Assembly: GCA_937944245.1 (NCBI GenBank)
Contig: CALDYY010000100.1
Location: forward strand, 1 to 37,831
Length of the DNA: 37,831 bases
Origin: an uncultured Saprospiraceae bacterium
GTDB lineage: Bacteria > Bacteroidota > Bacteroidia > Chitinophagales > Saprospiraceae
Direction of reading: 5' to 3'
Each line of letters begins with the position of its first letter. Within the stretch, counting starts at the first letter, position 1. The notes under the pieces are model-generated. The model ran no database searches and was not told where the DNA came from. It saw only the letters and a list, made by a program, of their open reading frames with translations. A program made the position numbers and the translations under genes. Shown here one piece after another: positions 24,404 through 33,928 of this stretch.

Positions 24404-24812
24404 GACTGATGGACGTAAGTTGATTTAGGTAATAATTGGCTTTGAATAGTTTAACTGACAAAGAAAATATATTTACGTCAATTAAAGAAAGATGAATGCA
24501 AAAAATACAAAAGGTATCTATTGAGCACATTAGGTTTTCAATTAACGAGCAAATTCAATTACTTTTTAAAAAATATTTTATTTATTTATTTTAGTAAAAA
24601 ATTGAATTTTCCCACACTCAAAAAATCCAACATCAGCCACCTGTTCGTATCTGAATGCAAACGGCTTACATAGGGCATCTACAAATTTTAAATTTTATAA
24701 CACAGAAAATAAGTACCTCGTACTATCTGATATTCCTATGTTATGACCGAAGCACTTTTGCGTAATCTTGGATAGATTTTGGGGTAACTGTTTTCAAGAA
24801 AATTTATTTAAC
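24404..24812. other. Gene-free divergent intergenic region
   Basis: About 410 bases separate the divergent epimerase and DUF4394 genes. I see no gene. It is A/T rich (24560-24605 especially) and contains CACTTTTG at 24753-24760, one mismatch from the -7 element and 52 bases ahead of ATG 24813. It presumably holds promoters for both directions. Confidence 0.4.
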
Positions 24813-27800
24813 ATGAACCTAAGTTTTACCTGCTGTGGAATGAACAGCTACTGGAGACTCTTTGCGAGTATTTTTTGTTTCTCACTATTCACCCAATCCC
24901 TTTCAGCTCAGTTACTGTATGGCATTTCAGATAACAATTTGATTTCCTTTCAGGCAAGTGCGCCAAATACCATTTTAAATAGCGTACCTGTAACTGGAAT
25001 CGCTAATGGTCAAATGATTGCTGGACTAGACTTTAGACCAAACACGGGTGAACTTTACACATTAGGATATAACATAAACAGTGGAGAGGGACGTTTGTAC
25101 ACACTAAACTTGATGAATGGTACTGCCACACCTATTAGTATGAACAATGTAATGTTGGCAACGGGTATGGAATTTATTGCTTTTGATTTCAACCCAACTG
25201 TGGACAGAATTAGAGTTATGGGTAGCAATGGAGCTAATTTTAGAATGCACCCTACCACAGGTGCCGTAGTAGCTACGGATGGTAACCTTGCCTTTGCCAC
25301 TACTGATGTCAACGCAAATGCAACCCCTTTCATCACTTCATGTGCCTACATCAACAGTTTTGCGGGGGCAGCAAGCACTACACTTTACAATTACGATGGA
25401 AAATTAAATATTTTAACTACTCAAATACCACCAAACAATGGTACGCAAAATACCGTAGGTGCTTCTGGTGTTATGCTTAATAGCAATGATTTAGCCAGCG
25501 ACATGGATATTTTCTTTGACAAGTCAACACAAATGAACATGGCATTCTTTGTTGGCAAAAGAGGTATGCAAAATAACTCCGAACTATTTCGCCTTAATTT
25601 AATGACTGGTGAATTGATAGCAGTTGGTACGATTGGCTCAGGCATTAGCGTAAGCCGCGTTGCTGCTTTTATTGAAGGCTTATCCACCGCACCGTTGATG
25701 GGCAAACTTGTTTATGGTTTGACAACCAACAACAATTTAATCTCTTTTGATGCCAACAACCCAAGTGCTTTGCGCTCTATCACATCTATCTCTGGTGTAG
25801 CATCTGGTCAAGTATTAAATGGATTGGATTTTCGCCCAGCTACTGGACAACTATATAGCTTAGGCTACAATGCAACTACGGGAGAAGCAAGAATATATAC
25901 TATCAACTTAATGACAGGTATGGCAACACCAATAGGTGAAGCAGGTTTCAATATTGGAACGGGTATCAGCCGACTTGGTCTTGATTTTAACCCAACGGTA
26001 GATAGAATCAGATTAACAGGTAATAATGGTGCAAACTTCCGTTTACATCCGGATACAGGAGCATTAGTAGCGACAGATGGCAGTTTAAGATTTGCAAATG
26101 GCGACGTAAATGCAGGCGCAGTACCCAATATCGGACCTGCTGCTTATACCAATAGCTTTATTGGTGCAACCACCACTACTTTGTACAATTACGACCTTTC
26201 ACGCAACATTCTGACCACTCAAATACCACCTAATGACGGTGTATTGAACACGATTGGTATGTCTGGTATTATGGTGAACGAAGCAGATGCAAGCGTTGGT
26301 TTTGATATTGCATTTGATGCTACGTCTCGAATGGAAATGGCTTTTCTTTCTGCTAATACTGGCAATTCAACAGCAGACCAACTATTCACTATTAATTTAG
26401 CCACAGGTGCTACCACGTTAGTAGGCAACATTGGTGCAGCTGTACCTGTAAAAGATATTGCTGTATTGATTGACCGTACTGTGCCTATGCAAATAATGGG
26501 GCAACTGGTGTATGGATTGACTACCAATAATAACTTGGTTAGCTTTGATTCTGAAAATCCAAGATTTATCCGCACGCTTACACCTTTAACAGGAATAGCT
26601 GCTGGTCAAATGGTAATGGGACTTGATTTCCGACCAGCAACAGGTCAACTTTACACACTTGGTTATAACGCCTCTACTGGTGAAGCCCGACTTTATACGG
26701 TTAATCCTATGACAGGAATGGCGATGCCAATTGGCATGGAAAATATTAATTTAGGTGCTAATTTAGGTAGAATCGCATTGGACTTCAACCCAACAGTAGA
26801 TCGTATTCGTGTAACAAGTAGCTCAGGAGGTAACTTCCGATTGCATCCAGATACTGGCGTGTTGGTGGCTACGGACGGTAATTTAGCTTTTGCTACCACC
26901 GATGCAAATGCTGGTAGTATGCCAAGTGTGGTAGCAGGTGCATATACCAATAGCTTTGCAGGTACAACAACGACAACGCTTTATAATATTGAGCGAACAC
27001 TAAACATACTGACAACACAAATACCTCCCAATGATGGAGTATTGAATACTATTGGCTCATTAGGAATTATGTTGAACAGCGAAGACCCTAGTGTTGATTT
27101 TGATATTTTCTACCGTGCCTCAGATTCTTCTAATATTGCTTTGTTGGCAGCTAACATTATGGGCGGCACAACTGATGCGCTTTACAGCGTAGATTTGACA
27201 AGCGGTCGAGCTACGCTTATAGGCAATATTGGGTTTGGGCTTCCACTAAAAAATATTGCTATTGACTTGCGCGGACCAAAATTAGGATTATCCATAATGG
27301 CTGACCCTATTAACTACAAGCAATTTGAGAATGTAACTTACACCGTTACCATTACAAATAGTGGACAAACAGCAGCAACAGGAGTGGTTGTAGCAGCAGG
27401 CATTCCCGAAGGTATGGCACATACTTCAAATGCAGTAACTAAAGGAATGTACAATCTTTTCTTCCAAGAGTGGGAAGTAGGAACATTAGCGGCAGGTGAG
27501 TCCGCAACATTAACTTTAGTGTTGTTCCCATTAGTGAATGTTCCCACAATTACAAACTTTGTACAAGTAATTGCACTTGACCAAACAGACATGGCAAGTA
27601 CGCCAAATAATAACATGACCATGATGCCAAATGAAGATGATGAAGCAGCAGTCACTATTTTTGGAATGCGTGAAGCACCTAAAGGTGGTATTGCAAATCT
27701 TTCCCTTACGGCTATGGCAGGCAATGAAGGTAGATACCGCATTTTTGAACCAATTACTTACACGGTAACGTTGAGCAATGCAGGACCTAATACTGCCTAT

Positions 27801-28385
27801 GAAGTGCAAGTACAAGCGGGATTGCCTGAAGATTTTGCGTTCACCAGCAGCGAAGTTACAATGGGCGAGTATAATGGGTTTTTCCAACGTTGGGATGTTG
27901 ATTCTCTTGCATCAGGAGCTACTGCTACTTTGGAACTTACCGTGTTTCCACTAATCAATGACCGCACTGTAAATAATTTCTTCCAAGTTTTAGCAAGCAA
28001 TCAAACTGACCCTAACAGCACACCAGGCAATGGCGTTTGCTGCATGGCAAATGAAGACGATGAAGCTAATGTAACGATTATGCCAATAATGATGGGAAAT
28101 AATAGCAATACTGGACAAGATTTATTAATCAACAACATCAAATCAGCTACAATTTTCCCTGTTCCTGCTAATAGCGAAGTACAAATACAAATCTCTGCGG
28201 AAGCAGCTCAACAGGATGGTATGTTAATGATTTACAATTCATTGGGTATATTAGTAATGTCTTTGCCTGTTAGTATAAATGAGGGCTTTAACGAATGGTC
28301 AATAGACATTTCTAGACTAGAAAATGGAATTTATTTCATACAAATTCCAGGGAAAAGTGGAATGTTACCACTACTGAAATCGTAA
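24813..28385 (+). CDS. Secreted DUF4394 x3 - DUF11 x2 protein with T9SS sorting domain
   Basis: The protein (1190 residues from this start) begins with a signal peptide whose core is LFASIFCFSLFTQSLSA; ATG 24840 would give a more standard one and is equally possible, whereas a TTG at 24768 is unlikely. Three tandem DUF4394 units of about 265 residues follow, each with YG[IL][ST]xNNxLxSF, GLDFRP[AN]TG[EQ]LY[TS]LGYN, DFNPTVDRIR and a late TTQIPPN[DN]G. Two DUF11-like units come next (~27290-28080: NVTYTVTITNSGQTAATGV, PITYTVTLSNAGPNTAYEV), each ending in MxNEDDEAxVTI. The last ~85 residues are a type A T9SS domain (IFPVPANSEVQIQIS, LENGIYFIQI). It should be displayed or released outside the cell. 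No catalytic residues are evident; adhesion or a structural role is a guess. It is monocistronic with a terminator. Confidence 0.85.
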   Translation: MNLSFTCCGMNSYWRLFASIFCFSLFTQSLSAQLLYGISDNNLISFQASAPNTILNSVPVTGIANGQMIAGLDFRPNTGELYTLGYNINSGEGRLYTLNLMNGTATPISMNNVMLATGMEFIAFDFNPTVDRIRVMGSNGANFRMHPTTGAVVATDGNLAFATTDVNANATPFITSCAYINSFAGAASTTLYNYDGKLNILTTQIPPNNGTQNTVGASGVMLNSNDLASDMDIFFDKSTQMNMAFFVGKRGMQNNSELFRLNLMTGELIAVGTIGSGISVSRVAAFIEGLSTAPLMGKLVYGLTTNNNLISFDANNPSALRSITSISGVASGQVLNGLDFRPATGQLYSLGYNATTGEARIYTINLMTGMATPIGEAGFNIGTGISRLGLDFNPTVDRIRLTGNNGANFRLHPDTGALVATDGSLRFANGDVNAGAVPNIGPAAYTNSFIGATTTTLYNYDLSRNILTTQIPPNDGVLNTIGMSGIMVNEADASVGFDIAFDATSRMEMAFLSANTGNSTADQLFTINLATGATTLVGNIGAAVPVKDIAVLIDRTVPMQIMGQLVYGLTTNNNLVSFDSENPRFIRTLTPLTGIAAGQMVMGLDFRPATGQLYTLGYNASTGEARLYTVNPMTGMAMPIGMENINLGANLGRIALDFNPTVDRIRVTSSSGGNFRLHPDTGVLVATDGNLAFATTDANAGSMPSVVAGAYTNSFAGTTTTTLYNIERTLNILTTQIPPNDGVLNTIGSLGIMLNSEDPSVDFDIFYRASDSSNIALLAANIMGGTTDALYSVDLTSGRATLIGNIGFGLPLKNIAIDLRGPKLGLSIMADPINYKQFENVTYTVTITNSGQTAATGVVVAAGIPEGMAHTSNAVTKGMYNLFFQEWEVGTLAAGESATLTLVLFPLVNVPTITNFVQVIALDQTDMASTPNNNMTMMPNEDDEAAVTIFGMREAPKGGIANLSLTAMAGNEGRYRIFEPITYTVTLSNAGPNTAYEVQVQAGLPEDFAFTSSEVTMGEYNGFFQRWDVDSLASGATATLELTVFPLINDRTVNNFFQVLASNQTDPNSTPGNGVCCMANEDDEANVTIMPIMMGNNSNTGQDLLINNIKSATIFPVPANSEVQIQISAEAAQQDGMLMIYNSLGILVMSLPVSINEGFNEWSIDISRLENGIYFIQIPGKSGMLPLLKS
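24907..27285 (+). repeat. Three ~795-bp tandem DUF4394-coding repeats
   Basis: The tyrosine codon of the YG motif recurs at 24918, 25713 and 26511, giving periods of 795 and 798 bases. Units 2 and 3 are closer to each other (LVYGLTTNNNL in both) than to unit 1 (LLYGISDNNL), suggesting the second duplication is the younger. Confidence 0.8.
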
Positions 28386-28434
28386 TAGATAGTTGTTAAC
28401 TATTTAAGCCTGATAGGCTAGTTAATTAAGATTC

Positions 28435-28483
28435 AAAAAATATTCATCTTCCTGTTCTAGTAATGGGAAGGTGAATATTTTTT
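28435..28483. terminator. Bidirectional intrinsic terminator between convergent genes
   Basis: An 18-bp stem (28435-28452 with 28466-28483, one G-T pair) with a 13-base loop is flanked by A6 and T6 runs. It lies between the DUF4394 gene and the stop of the minus-strand gene at 28485, and can serve both. Confidence 0.85.
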
Positions 28484-28484
28484 A

Positions 28485-29057
28485 TCAGAACACAGAAAAT
28501 AAGACAAACCCTCCAACAATAATTAAAATAATAATGGCAATAATGATTACGGTATTATTGCTTGCCTTGTGCGATTCCTTGAATTGTTCCACATATTCTC
28601 GCCAAGTTAAACCAGCGATGGCACGTTCTAGCCCCATAACAAAATATTTTTTACCACCTCTTTTGTAATAATTACCATGTTTGGTCAAAATAAAAAAATA
28701 ATCATCCAAGAAAGCTAAATTGTAAAGCTCAGTGCCAGCCGAGCTATCCAGAATGAGTTGGTTGTTTTGATTGAGCTGTTTCCAACTGCCTCGTTTCACA
28801 TTTCCATTCGTGATGCGCATGTATTCACCACCAGGATTAAAAACATGAAGAATAGTATCCCCTACCCCATCTTTATCGTTCACCTCTAGCCAATTTTTAC
28901 TTAAGAAAAAATTCTCTTCTCTTAAATCCTCACTCCAAGGTCGTATTTCAGGCAGGAGTAAGTCTAGGTAGTCGTCTAGTGTTTCTCGGTAAGGTAGAGT
29001 GTCATCCTCTTTAAATCCTTTACTAAGCGAATCAAATATTTTAGGAATGAATTGCAT
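28485..29057 (-). CDS. Unknown tail-anchored membrane protein
   Basis: The 190-residue protein has no signal peptide but a single very hydrophobic C-terminal helix (VIIIAIIILIIVGGFVLFSVF) right at its end, the arrangement of a tail-anchored inner-membrane protein with its bulk in the cytoplasm. The soluble part contains an acidic region (YRETLDDYLDLLLPEIRPWSEDL) and a compact beta-rich segment (FFLSKNWLEVNDKDG, LHVFNPGGEYMRITNGNVKRGSW, ILDSSAGTELYNLAFLDDYFFIL) that resembles lipocalin-like small barrels in strand pattern. I cannot name the family or function. It is divergent from recN and ends at the shared terminator. Confidence 0.6.
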   Translation of the reverse strand: MQFIPKIFDSLSKGFKEDDTLPYRETLDDYLDLLLPEIRPWSEDLREENFFLSKNWLEVNDKDGVGDTILHVFNPGGEYMRITNGNVKRGSWKQLNQNNQLILDSSAGTELYNLAFLDDYFFILTKHGNYYKRGGKKYFVMGLERAIAGLTWREYVEQFKESHKASNNTVIIIAIIILIIVGGFVLFSVF

Positions 29058-29100
29058 ATTTCAATAAATTATACACAAAAGTACGAGCTAATCAAATTCC

Positions 29101-29134
29101 TTGACAAAAAATTATGCAACAACTATTAACTTTG
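29101..29134 (+). promoter_or_regulatory. Candidate recN promoter (TTG - 23 - TAACTTTG)
   Basis: TTG at 29101-29103 and TAACTTTG at 29127-29134 are separated by 23 bases, within the 17-23 range of Bacteroidota promoters. The recN ATG lies 80 bases further on. This is the best full promoter match in the window. Confidence 0.55.
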
Positions 29135-29214
29135 CTCTCAAATTAAGTCTATCAAACAGATAAGGGTATCAAAAAACAACAATTTACGTTTTTTCACTCA
29201 ACACATTCGTTTAC

Positions 29215-30873
29215 ATGATTAAATGGCTAAAGATTCAAAATTACGCCATCATTGAGGAATTAGAAGTTCAGTTTTCCAATGGATTAACCATTATCACAGG
29301 CGAAACAGGCGCAGGTAAATCCATATTGCTCGGCGCATTGGGTTTATTGATGGGAAACCGCATGGATACCAAATCATTGTATGACCTTACTCAAAAGTGT
29401 ATCATAGAAGGTTGCTTCAACATTTCTAAATACAAACTGGAAGCCTTTTTCAAAGAAAATGATATTGATTACGATGAGGAATTAGTAATTCGACGCGAAT
29501 TAACACCCTCTGGAAAGTCAAGAGCATTCGCCAATGATACCCCTGTCAATCTAAAAGTGCTTCAAGAGTTAAGCGGCTCTCTGCTTGATTTACACCAACA
29601 GTTTGATACGCTAGAAACGCATTCTACTGACTTCCAGTTACATATGTTAGATGCTTTGGCAGGCAACAAAGACTTATTAGTCAAATATCAAGGGCTTTAC
29701 AAAGACTATACGCGCAACAAGCGCCAACTGGAAACACTCATCGAACAGCACCAAAAAGCACGACAAGAAGAAGACTTTTTAAATTACCAACTTAAAGAAT
29801 TTGAGGAAGCTGCCTTAGTGAAAGGAGAACAAGAAAGCAGTGAAGAAGAACTTTCAAAACTTTCTAATGCCGAAGATATTAAACGAACATTAGGCAGTGC
29901 TTTTCAGCATCTTTCAGAAAGCGAAAATGCCGTAATTAGCCAATTAGAGGATATCTCTAGCGCATTGAGTTCAGTAAGTAGTTTTGATGCCAATTTGCGC
30001 AAATTAAAAGAACGTTTTGATGGCATTATTTACGAATTGCAAGATGTCGCACGCGAATTTGAAGCCGTAGCAGAAGAAACCGAATACAATGAAGAGCGCA
30101 TTAAAGAATTGCAAGAGCGACTTGACCTTATTTATCGCTTGCAGAAAAAACATGGCGTACTTACCCTAGACCAACTTCTAGAAGTGCAACAGCAAATAAC
30201 AGAAAAGCAAAATTCCTTCGCCGACCTTTCTCAAAACATAGAACAGTTGAAGCAAACTATTGAAAATCAGGAAAAAACACTTTTCCAATTAGCGCATCAA
30301 CTTTCGGAAAAAAGAAAGGCGATTGCTCCTAAGTTCCAAGATAATGTGGTAAATATGTTAAAACAGTTAGCTATGGAGCACGCTCAAATGCAAATTCATT
30401 TCACAGCATCTGATACGCTGCTATCTTCTGGTGTTGACCAAGTGAATTATTTATTTGCCGCCAACAAAGGTAGTCGCTTGCAGGCTATCCGAGAAGTAGC
30501 TTCAGGTGGGGAACAATCGCGTTTAGCGTTAGCAACAAAATCATTAGTAGCCAGTGCCATTCCTTTACCGACCTTAGTTTTCGATGAAATTGATACCGGT
30601 ATTTCTGGTCATGTGGCACTAAAGATGGGTGAAATTCTAAGAAACTTATCCAACGAACACCAAGTGGTTTCCATCACGCATTCCCCGCAAGTAGCTTCAC
30701 AGGCAGACACACATTATTATGTGTATAAGCGCGTGAAGGACGACCGTACTGTAACGGAAGTCAAGCAACTCAAAGTGGAAGAGCGTATTCATGTCATTGC
30801 AATGATGTTGAGTAGCGATCCGCCTTCGCTTTCTGCTTTGCAAAATGCACGAGAATTATTAGGAGTAAGTTAG
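29215..30873 (+). CDS. recN: DNA repair protein RecN
   Basis: RecN is an SMC-like ATPase that acts at double-strand breaks. The 552-residue protein starts MIKWLKIQNYAIIEELEVQF, with Walker A TGETGAGKS (28-36), the adjacent GLLMGNRMD, and DLHQQFDT (Q-loop region). A coiled-coil span follows (~165-370: QLETLIEQHQKARQEEDF, IEQLKQTIENQEKTLFQL). The C-terminal ATPase half has the signature ASGGEQSRLALATKSL, Walker B TLVFDEIDTGISG and the H-motif SITHSPQVASQAD. All motifs are intact and the length is normal. The short GTTGGCGAGTTGG repeats lie directly after the stop. Confidence 0.96.
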   Translation: MIKWLKIQNYAIIEELEVQFSNGLTIITGETGAGKSILLGALGLLMGNRMDTKSLYDLTQKCIIEGCFNISKYKLEAFFKENDIDYDEELVIRRELTPSGKSRAFANDTPVNLKVLQELSGSLLDLHQQFDTLETHSTDFQLHMLDALAGNKDLLVKYQGLYKDYTRNKRQLETLIEQHQKARQEEDFLNYQLKEFEEAALVKGEQESSEEELSKLSNAEDIKRTLGSAFQHLSESENAVISQLEDISSALSSVSSFDANLRKLKERFDGIIYELQDVAREFEAVAEETEYNEERIKELQERLDLIYRLQKKHGVLTLDQLLEVQQQITEKQNSFADLSQNIEQLKQTIENQEKTLFQLAHQLSEKRKAIAPKFQDNVVNMLKQLAMEHAQMQIHFTASDTLLSSGVDQVNYLFAANKGSRLQAIREVASGGEQSRLALATKSLVASAIPLPTLVFDEIDTGISGHVALKMGEILRNLSNEHQVVSITHSPQVASQADTHYYVYKRVKDDRTVTEVKQLKVEERIHVIAMMLSSDPPSLSALQNARELLGVS

Positions 30874-30876
30874 GCG

Positions 30877-30922
30877 GTTGGCGAGTTGGGAAGTTGGCGA
30901 GTTGGGAAGTTGGCCAACTCGC
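30877..30922. repeat. Short tandem and inverted GTTGGCGAGTTGGGAA repeats
   Basis: Two exact 16-bp copies of GTTGGCGAGTTGGGAA (30877-30892, 30893-30908) are followed by a partial third. GCGAGTTGG (30897-30905) pairs with CCAACTCGC (30914-30922) across an 8-base loop. Related diverged words (GCTAACTTGCTAACC, CAATTCGCTA) continue to ~30965. It sits between the recN stop and the fabI start. Confidence 0.75.
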
Positions 30923-30999
30923 TAATCACCTAAAAAGCTAACTTGCTAACCAGCCAATTCGCTAAAAAACATATAAACAAAATTAACAACCAAGTAAAT

Positions 31000-31803
31000 A
31001 TGGCAAATAACTTATTAGCAGGAAAAAGAGGAGTTATTTCAGGTGCACTAGACGAACAATCTATTGCATGGAAAATAGCGGAACGCTGTGTGGAAGAGGG
31101 CGCAGTCATCACTTTAACAAATGCCCCTGTGGCAATGCGCTTTGGCGAAATACAAAAATTAGCAGAAAAGTGCAAAGCAGAAATTATTCCAGCCGATGCC
31201 ACGAGCATGGAAGATTTAGAGCAATTATTCAGCAAATCGCAAGAAATACTAGGTGGAAAATTGGACTTTGTGCTGCATTCAATAGGAATGTCTATCAATG
31301 TGCGCAAGAAAAAAGAATACACTCAACTCAACCATGAGTGGATGTTGAAAACGTTTGATATTTCTGCCATTTCTTTCCACAAGATGATGCAAGTGCTTTA
31401 CAACACAGATGCTATGAACGAATATGGCTCTATTTTAGGATTGAGCTACATCGCTGCACAACGAACATTCCCCGATTACAGCGAAATGGCAGAATCAAAA
31501 GCACTGTTAGAATCTTTTGCCAGAAGTTTTGGCTATCATTTTGGTATCAAAAATAAAGTGCGCGTCAACACTATTTCCCAATCGCCAACCATGACCACAG
31601 CAGGCAAAGGCGTAAAAGGATTTACTGAGTTCTTTGACTACGCCGATAAAATGTCCCCAATGGGCAATGCTTCTGCGGAAACCTGCGCCGACTACTGCGT
31701 AGCTATGTTCTCCGACTTAACACGCATGGTAACGATGCAAAACCTCTACCACGATGGTGGTTTCTCTAGTATGGGCATGAGTCCTGCGATTATTGGCTTA
31801 TAA
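31000..31803 (+). CDS. fabI: Enoyl-[acyl-carrier-protein] reductase FabI
   Basis: The 267-residue SDR-family enzyme reduces the enoyl-ACP double bond with NAD(P)H in the last step of each fatty acid elongation cycle. It has the FabI nucleotide-binding start GVISGALDEQSIAWKIA, the active-site Y150 and Y160-x6-K167 (SYIAAQRTFPDYSEMAESKALLES, same spacing as E. coli Y146/Y156/K163), LHSIGMS, and the C-terminal MTTAGKGVKGF and LYHDGGFSSMG. ATG 31000 gives the family start; the longer frame from 30943 would translate the repeat DNA upstream. FabZ in the same window carries out the preceding step. A hairpin follows the gene. Confidence 0.94.
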   Translation: MANNLLAGKRGVISGALDEQSIAWKIAERCVEEGAVITLTNAPVAMRFGEIQKLAEKCKAEIIPADATSMEDLEQLFSKSQEILGGKLDFVLHSIGMSINVRKKKEYTQLNHEWMLKTFDISAISFHKMMQVLYNTDAMNEYGSILGLSYIAAQRTFPDYSEMAESKALLESFARSFGYHFGIKNKVRVNTISQSPTMTTAGKGVKGFTEFFDYADKMSPMGNASAETCADYCVAMFSDLTRMVTMQNLYHDGGFSSMGMSPAIIGL

Positions 31804-31822
31804 AAAAGTTAAAGAAAGGCTA

Positions 31823-31861
31823 AAGGAGAAAAAAGGAACGTAGCTTCCATTTTTTCTCCTT
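31823..31861 (+). terminator. Probable intrinsic terminator after fabI
   Basis: AAGGAGAAAAAAGGAA (31823-31838) pairs with 31845-31861 with one bulged base and a 6-base loop. The stem is A/T rich and the T-run lies inside its 3' arm. Confidence 0.6.
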
Positions 31862-31894
31862 ATTCTTGATGGGGAAACTGTTCGAGACAGCAAA

Positions 31895-33928
31895 ATGTTA
31901 TCATCAATGTTTTATCAAGCAATTAGTACGTCAAAGCATACTTATATCATAGCAAGATTTGGACTTGCCTTGATGATAATGGCTTTCGCTAATTTGCTTT
32001 ATGCACAATTCCCTTCCTCAAGGGATGATGACTTCAATCAAGGTGTGCGCCGTCCTGGTGAAATTAGGTTTGAACGCGATACCAGTCAGCAAGAAATCGA
32101 AGAAGTGCAAGACACTTTTGGAGTTTTTTATTTCTTTATTGATAACCCTGATCAAGTATTTCCTTGGCAAGATACTACCCTACTTGAACTACATCAATAC
32201 GACCCCACTAAAAAAGGTCAAATAATATACAGTACATTGGGAAATTTTGGTTCAGCACACCAATCTTTAACCTATCAACCCAACATTAGGCAAGGTTTTG
32301 ATGTAGGCTATCATCAATACGATGCTTATTACATTCAACCTGAGCAATTACAGTTTAATTTAATTGCGTTTCCTTTTAGTCAGGTTGCCTACTCTAGGGG
32401 GGCAACACAATCGGATGGTTTTTTCAAAGGAAAATTTAGTCGCAATTTCGTGGACGGGTTTCGATACACTATTCAGGCACAAACCATTCGCCAACTGGGC
32501 GTAGCAAGGCAGTATCCACATCAAAGGCTGGAGCAAGCAGCCGTAGGCACTGGGCTTTGGTGGGACGCACCTAGCGGAAATTACGATGGATTTCTTTATT
32601 TTACTTCCAATAGCACGCAAGCTGAGGAAAATGGTGGTGTCATCACACCGCCAGTGGTGAGCGATGGAGCGATTGGAGGTGTTAGCCCTCAAACTGCTAC
32701 GGTCTTTTTGCCCGATAGAGCCAGCACACGCCATGCACATAAGACCGTTGGCTATCTACAACAGTTAAAATTATTTCAAAACGATTCCATTCCGAAAGAG
32801 AGTGAAAGAAGTTTTACCGCTACACACAAGGTTGAGCTGCAATTTAATAGCTACAAATTTTCTGATAACTTCGATTTAACAGGAGAAAATGCTCGTCGTG
32901 CTTATTACGGCGACCTTTTTACTGATTCCAGGGGTCTGAGAGTCTTCATAAGGCATAATATGCTCCAAAACACCTTTCAACTCAGCACTTTCCGAAAAGC
33001 AACACAACAAAAAGATGAAATTGCTACTGAAAAAGATAGAATCCAAGTGGGACTAACGCATAAAATTCACTTTTTGGAGCAAGACGGCTTAGACACTGTA
33101 CTCAATAATTTACTGCTTACCGGTAGAATTGATTTTCGTTTGAAGAATAGAATACAACTCAACACTTATGGGCATTTGGATTTTCTGGACAATAGAGGTG
33201 ATTTTCGTTTGAGGGGTGATTTATTGCTAGATGTTAGAAAAATTGGCCAACTTTCTGCTACATTCATCAATCAGGCTTATCAACCATCATTGGTACAAGA
33301 CCAATTTTATGTTTCACAAAGAAGCGTTTGGAACAACAATTTTAAAAAGACATTTGAAACCAGCCTACAAGGTAATCTGTCATTACCAGTATTAAAATTG
33401 ACCTTTTCAGGAGCTAATCATTTAATTAGCAATTATATATACTTTGATGCTGATTCAAAACCTAAACAACTAGACGCTTTGCTGAATGTGATTCAACTCA
33501 CTATCCAGCACCAACTAAAGATTGGAATTATACATTTTCATAATATTTTAACTTCTCAGGCAACAAATCAAGCTATTTTCCGTACACCAAACTGGTTCAC
33601 AAAACACTCTTTATTCGTAGAGAGTGCATTGTTCAAAAAAGTGCTTGAATTTCAAATAGGGATGGATTTAAGAATGAATCAAAGTTACTTGGCTAATTAC
33701 TATCAGCCACTTATAGGTCAATTTCAGTTGCAGGAAAATCAAGCAATTGCATTTTATCCAATGCTTGATGCTTTTCTCAATTTGAAAGTGAATGACCTTC
33801 GTTTCTTCTTGAGAACAGAAAGTTTAGTTAATGTTATTCAACCAGAAAAATTATACTACGAAGTAGCTCAATATCCCTATCCCTTGTATTACTTTCGTTT
33901 TGGTTTGGACTGGCGTTTTGTTAATTAA
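31895..33928 (+). CDS. Putative porin (Bacteroidota Porin_10-like outer membrane protein)
   Basis: The 677-residue protein has an N-terminal hydrophobic signal after a short basic lead (HTYIIARFGLALMIMAFANLLYAQ). The mature part opens with PSSRDDDFNQG and a FYFFIDNPDQVFPWQDTTL segment, the usual start of Bacteroidota putative porins. The rest alternates amphipathic strands and turns (FRYTIQAQTIRQLG, YDGFLYFTSNSTQ, LTFSGANHLISNYIYF, LEFQIGMDLRMNQSYLANYYQP), ending in aromatic YPLYYFRFGLDWRFVN, compatible with barrel insertion. Solute specificity is unknown. ATG 31895 is the first in frame; ATG 31907 is a possible alternative. The 332-base region after it separates it from the next gene. Confidence 0.82.
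   Translation: MLSSMFYQAISTSKHTYIIARFGLALMIMAFANLLYAQFPSSRDDDFNQGVRRPGEIRFERDTSQQEIEEVQDTFGVFYFFIDNPDQVFPWQDTTLLELHQYDPTKKGQIIYSTLGNFGSAHQSLTYQPNIRQGFDVGYHQYDAYYIQPEQLQFNLIAFPFSQVAYSRGATQSDGFFKGKFSRNFVDGFRYTIQAQTIRQLGVARQYPHQRLEQAAVGTGLWWDAPSGNYDGFLYFTSNSTQAEENGGVITPPVVSDGAIGGVSPQTATVFLPDRASTRHAHKTVGYLQQLKLFQNDSIPKESERSFTATHKVELQFNSYKFSDNFDLTGENARRAYYGDLFTDSRGLRVFIRHNMLQNTFQLSTFRKATQQKDEIATEKDRIQVGLTHKIHFLEQDGLDTVLNNLLLTGRIDFRLKNRIQLNTYGHLDFLDNRGDFRLRGDLLLDVRKIGQLSATFINQAYQPSLVQDQFYVSQRSVWNNNFKKTFETSLQGNLSLPVLKLTFSGANHLISNYIYFDADSKPKQLDALLNVIQLTIQHQLKIGIIHFHNILTSQATNQAIFRTPNWFTKHSLFVESALFKKVLEFQIGMDLRMNQSYLANYYQPLIGQFQLQENQAIAFYPMLDAFLNLKVNDLRFFLRTESLVNVIQPEKLYYEVAQYPYPLYYFRFGLDWRFVN

Noticed and set aside
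30877-30922. Possible CRISPR repeats
   Set aside because: The 16-bp units are directly adjacent without spacers and no cas genes are present.
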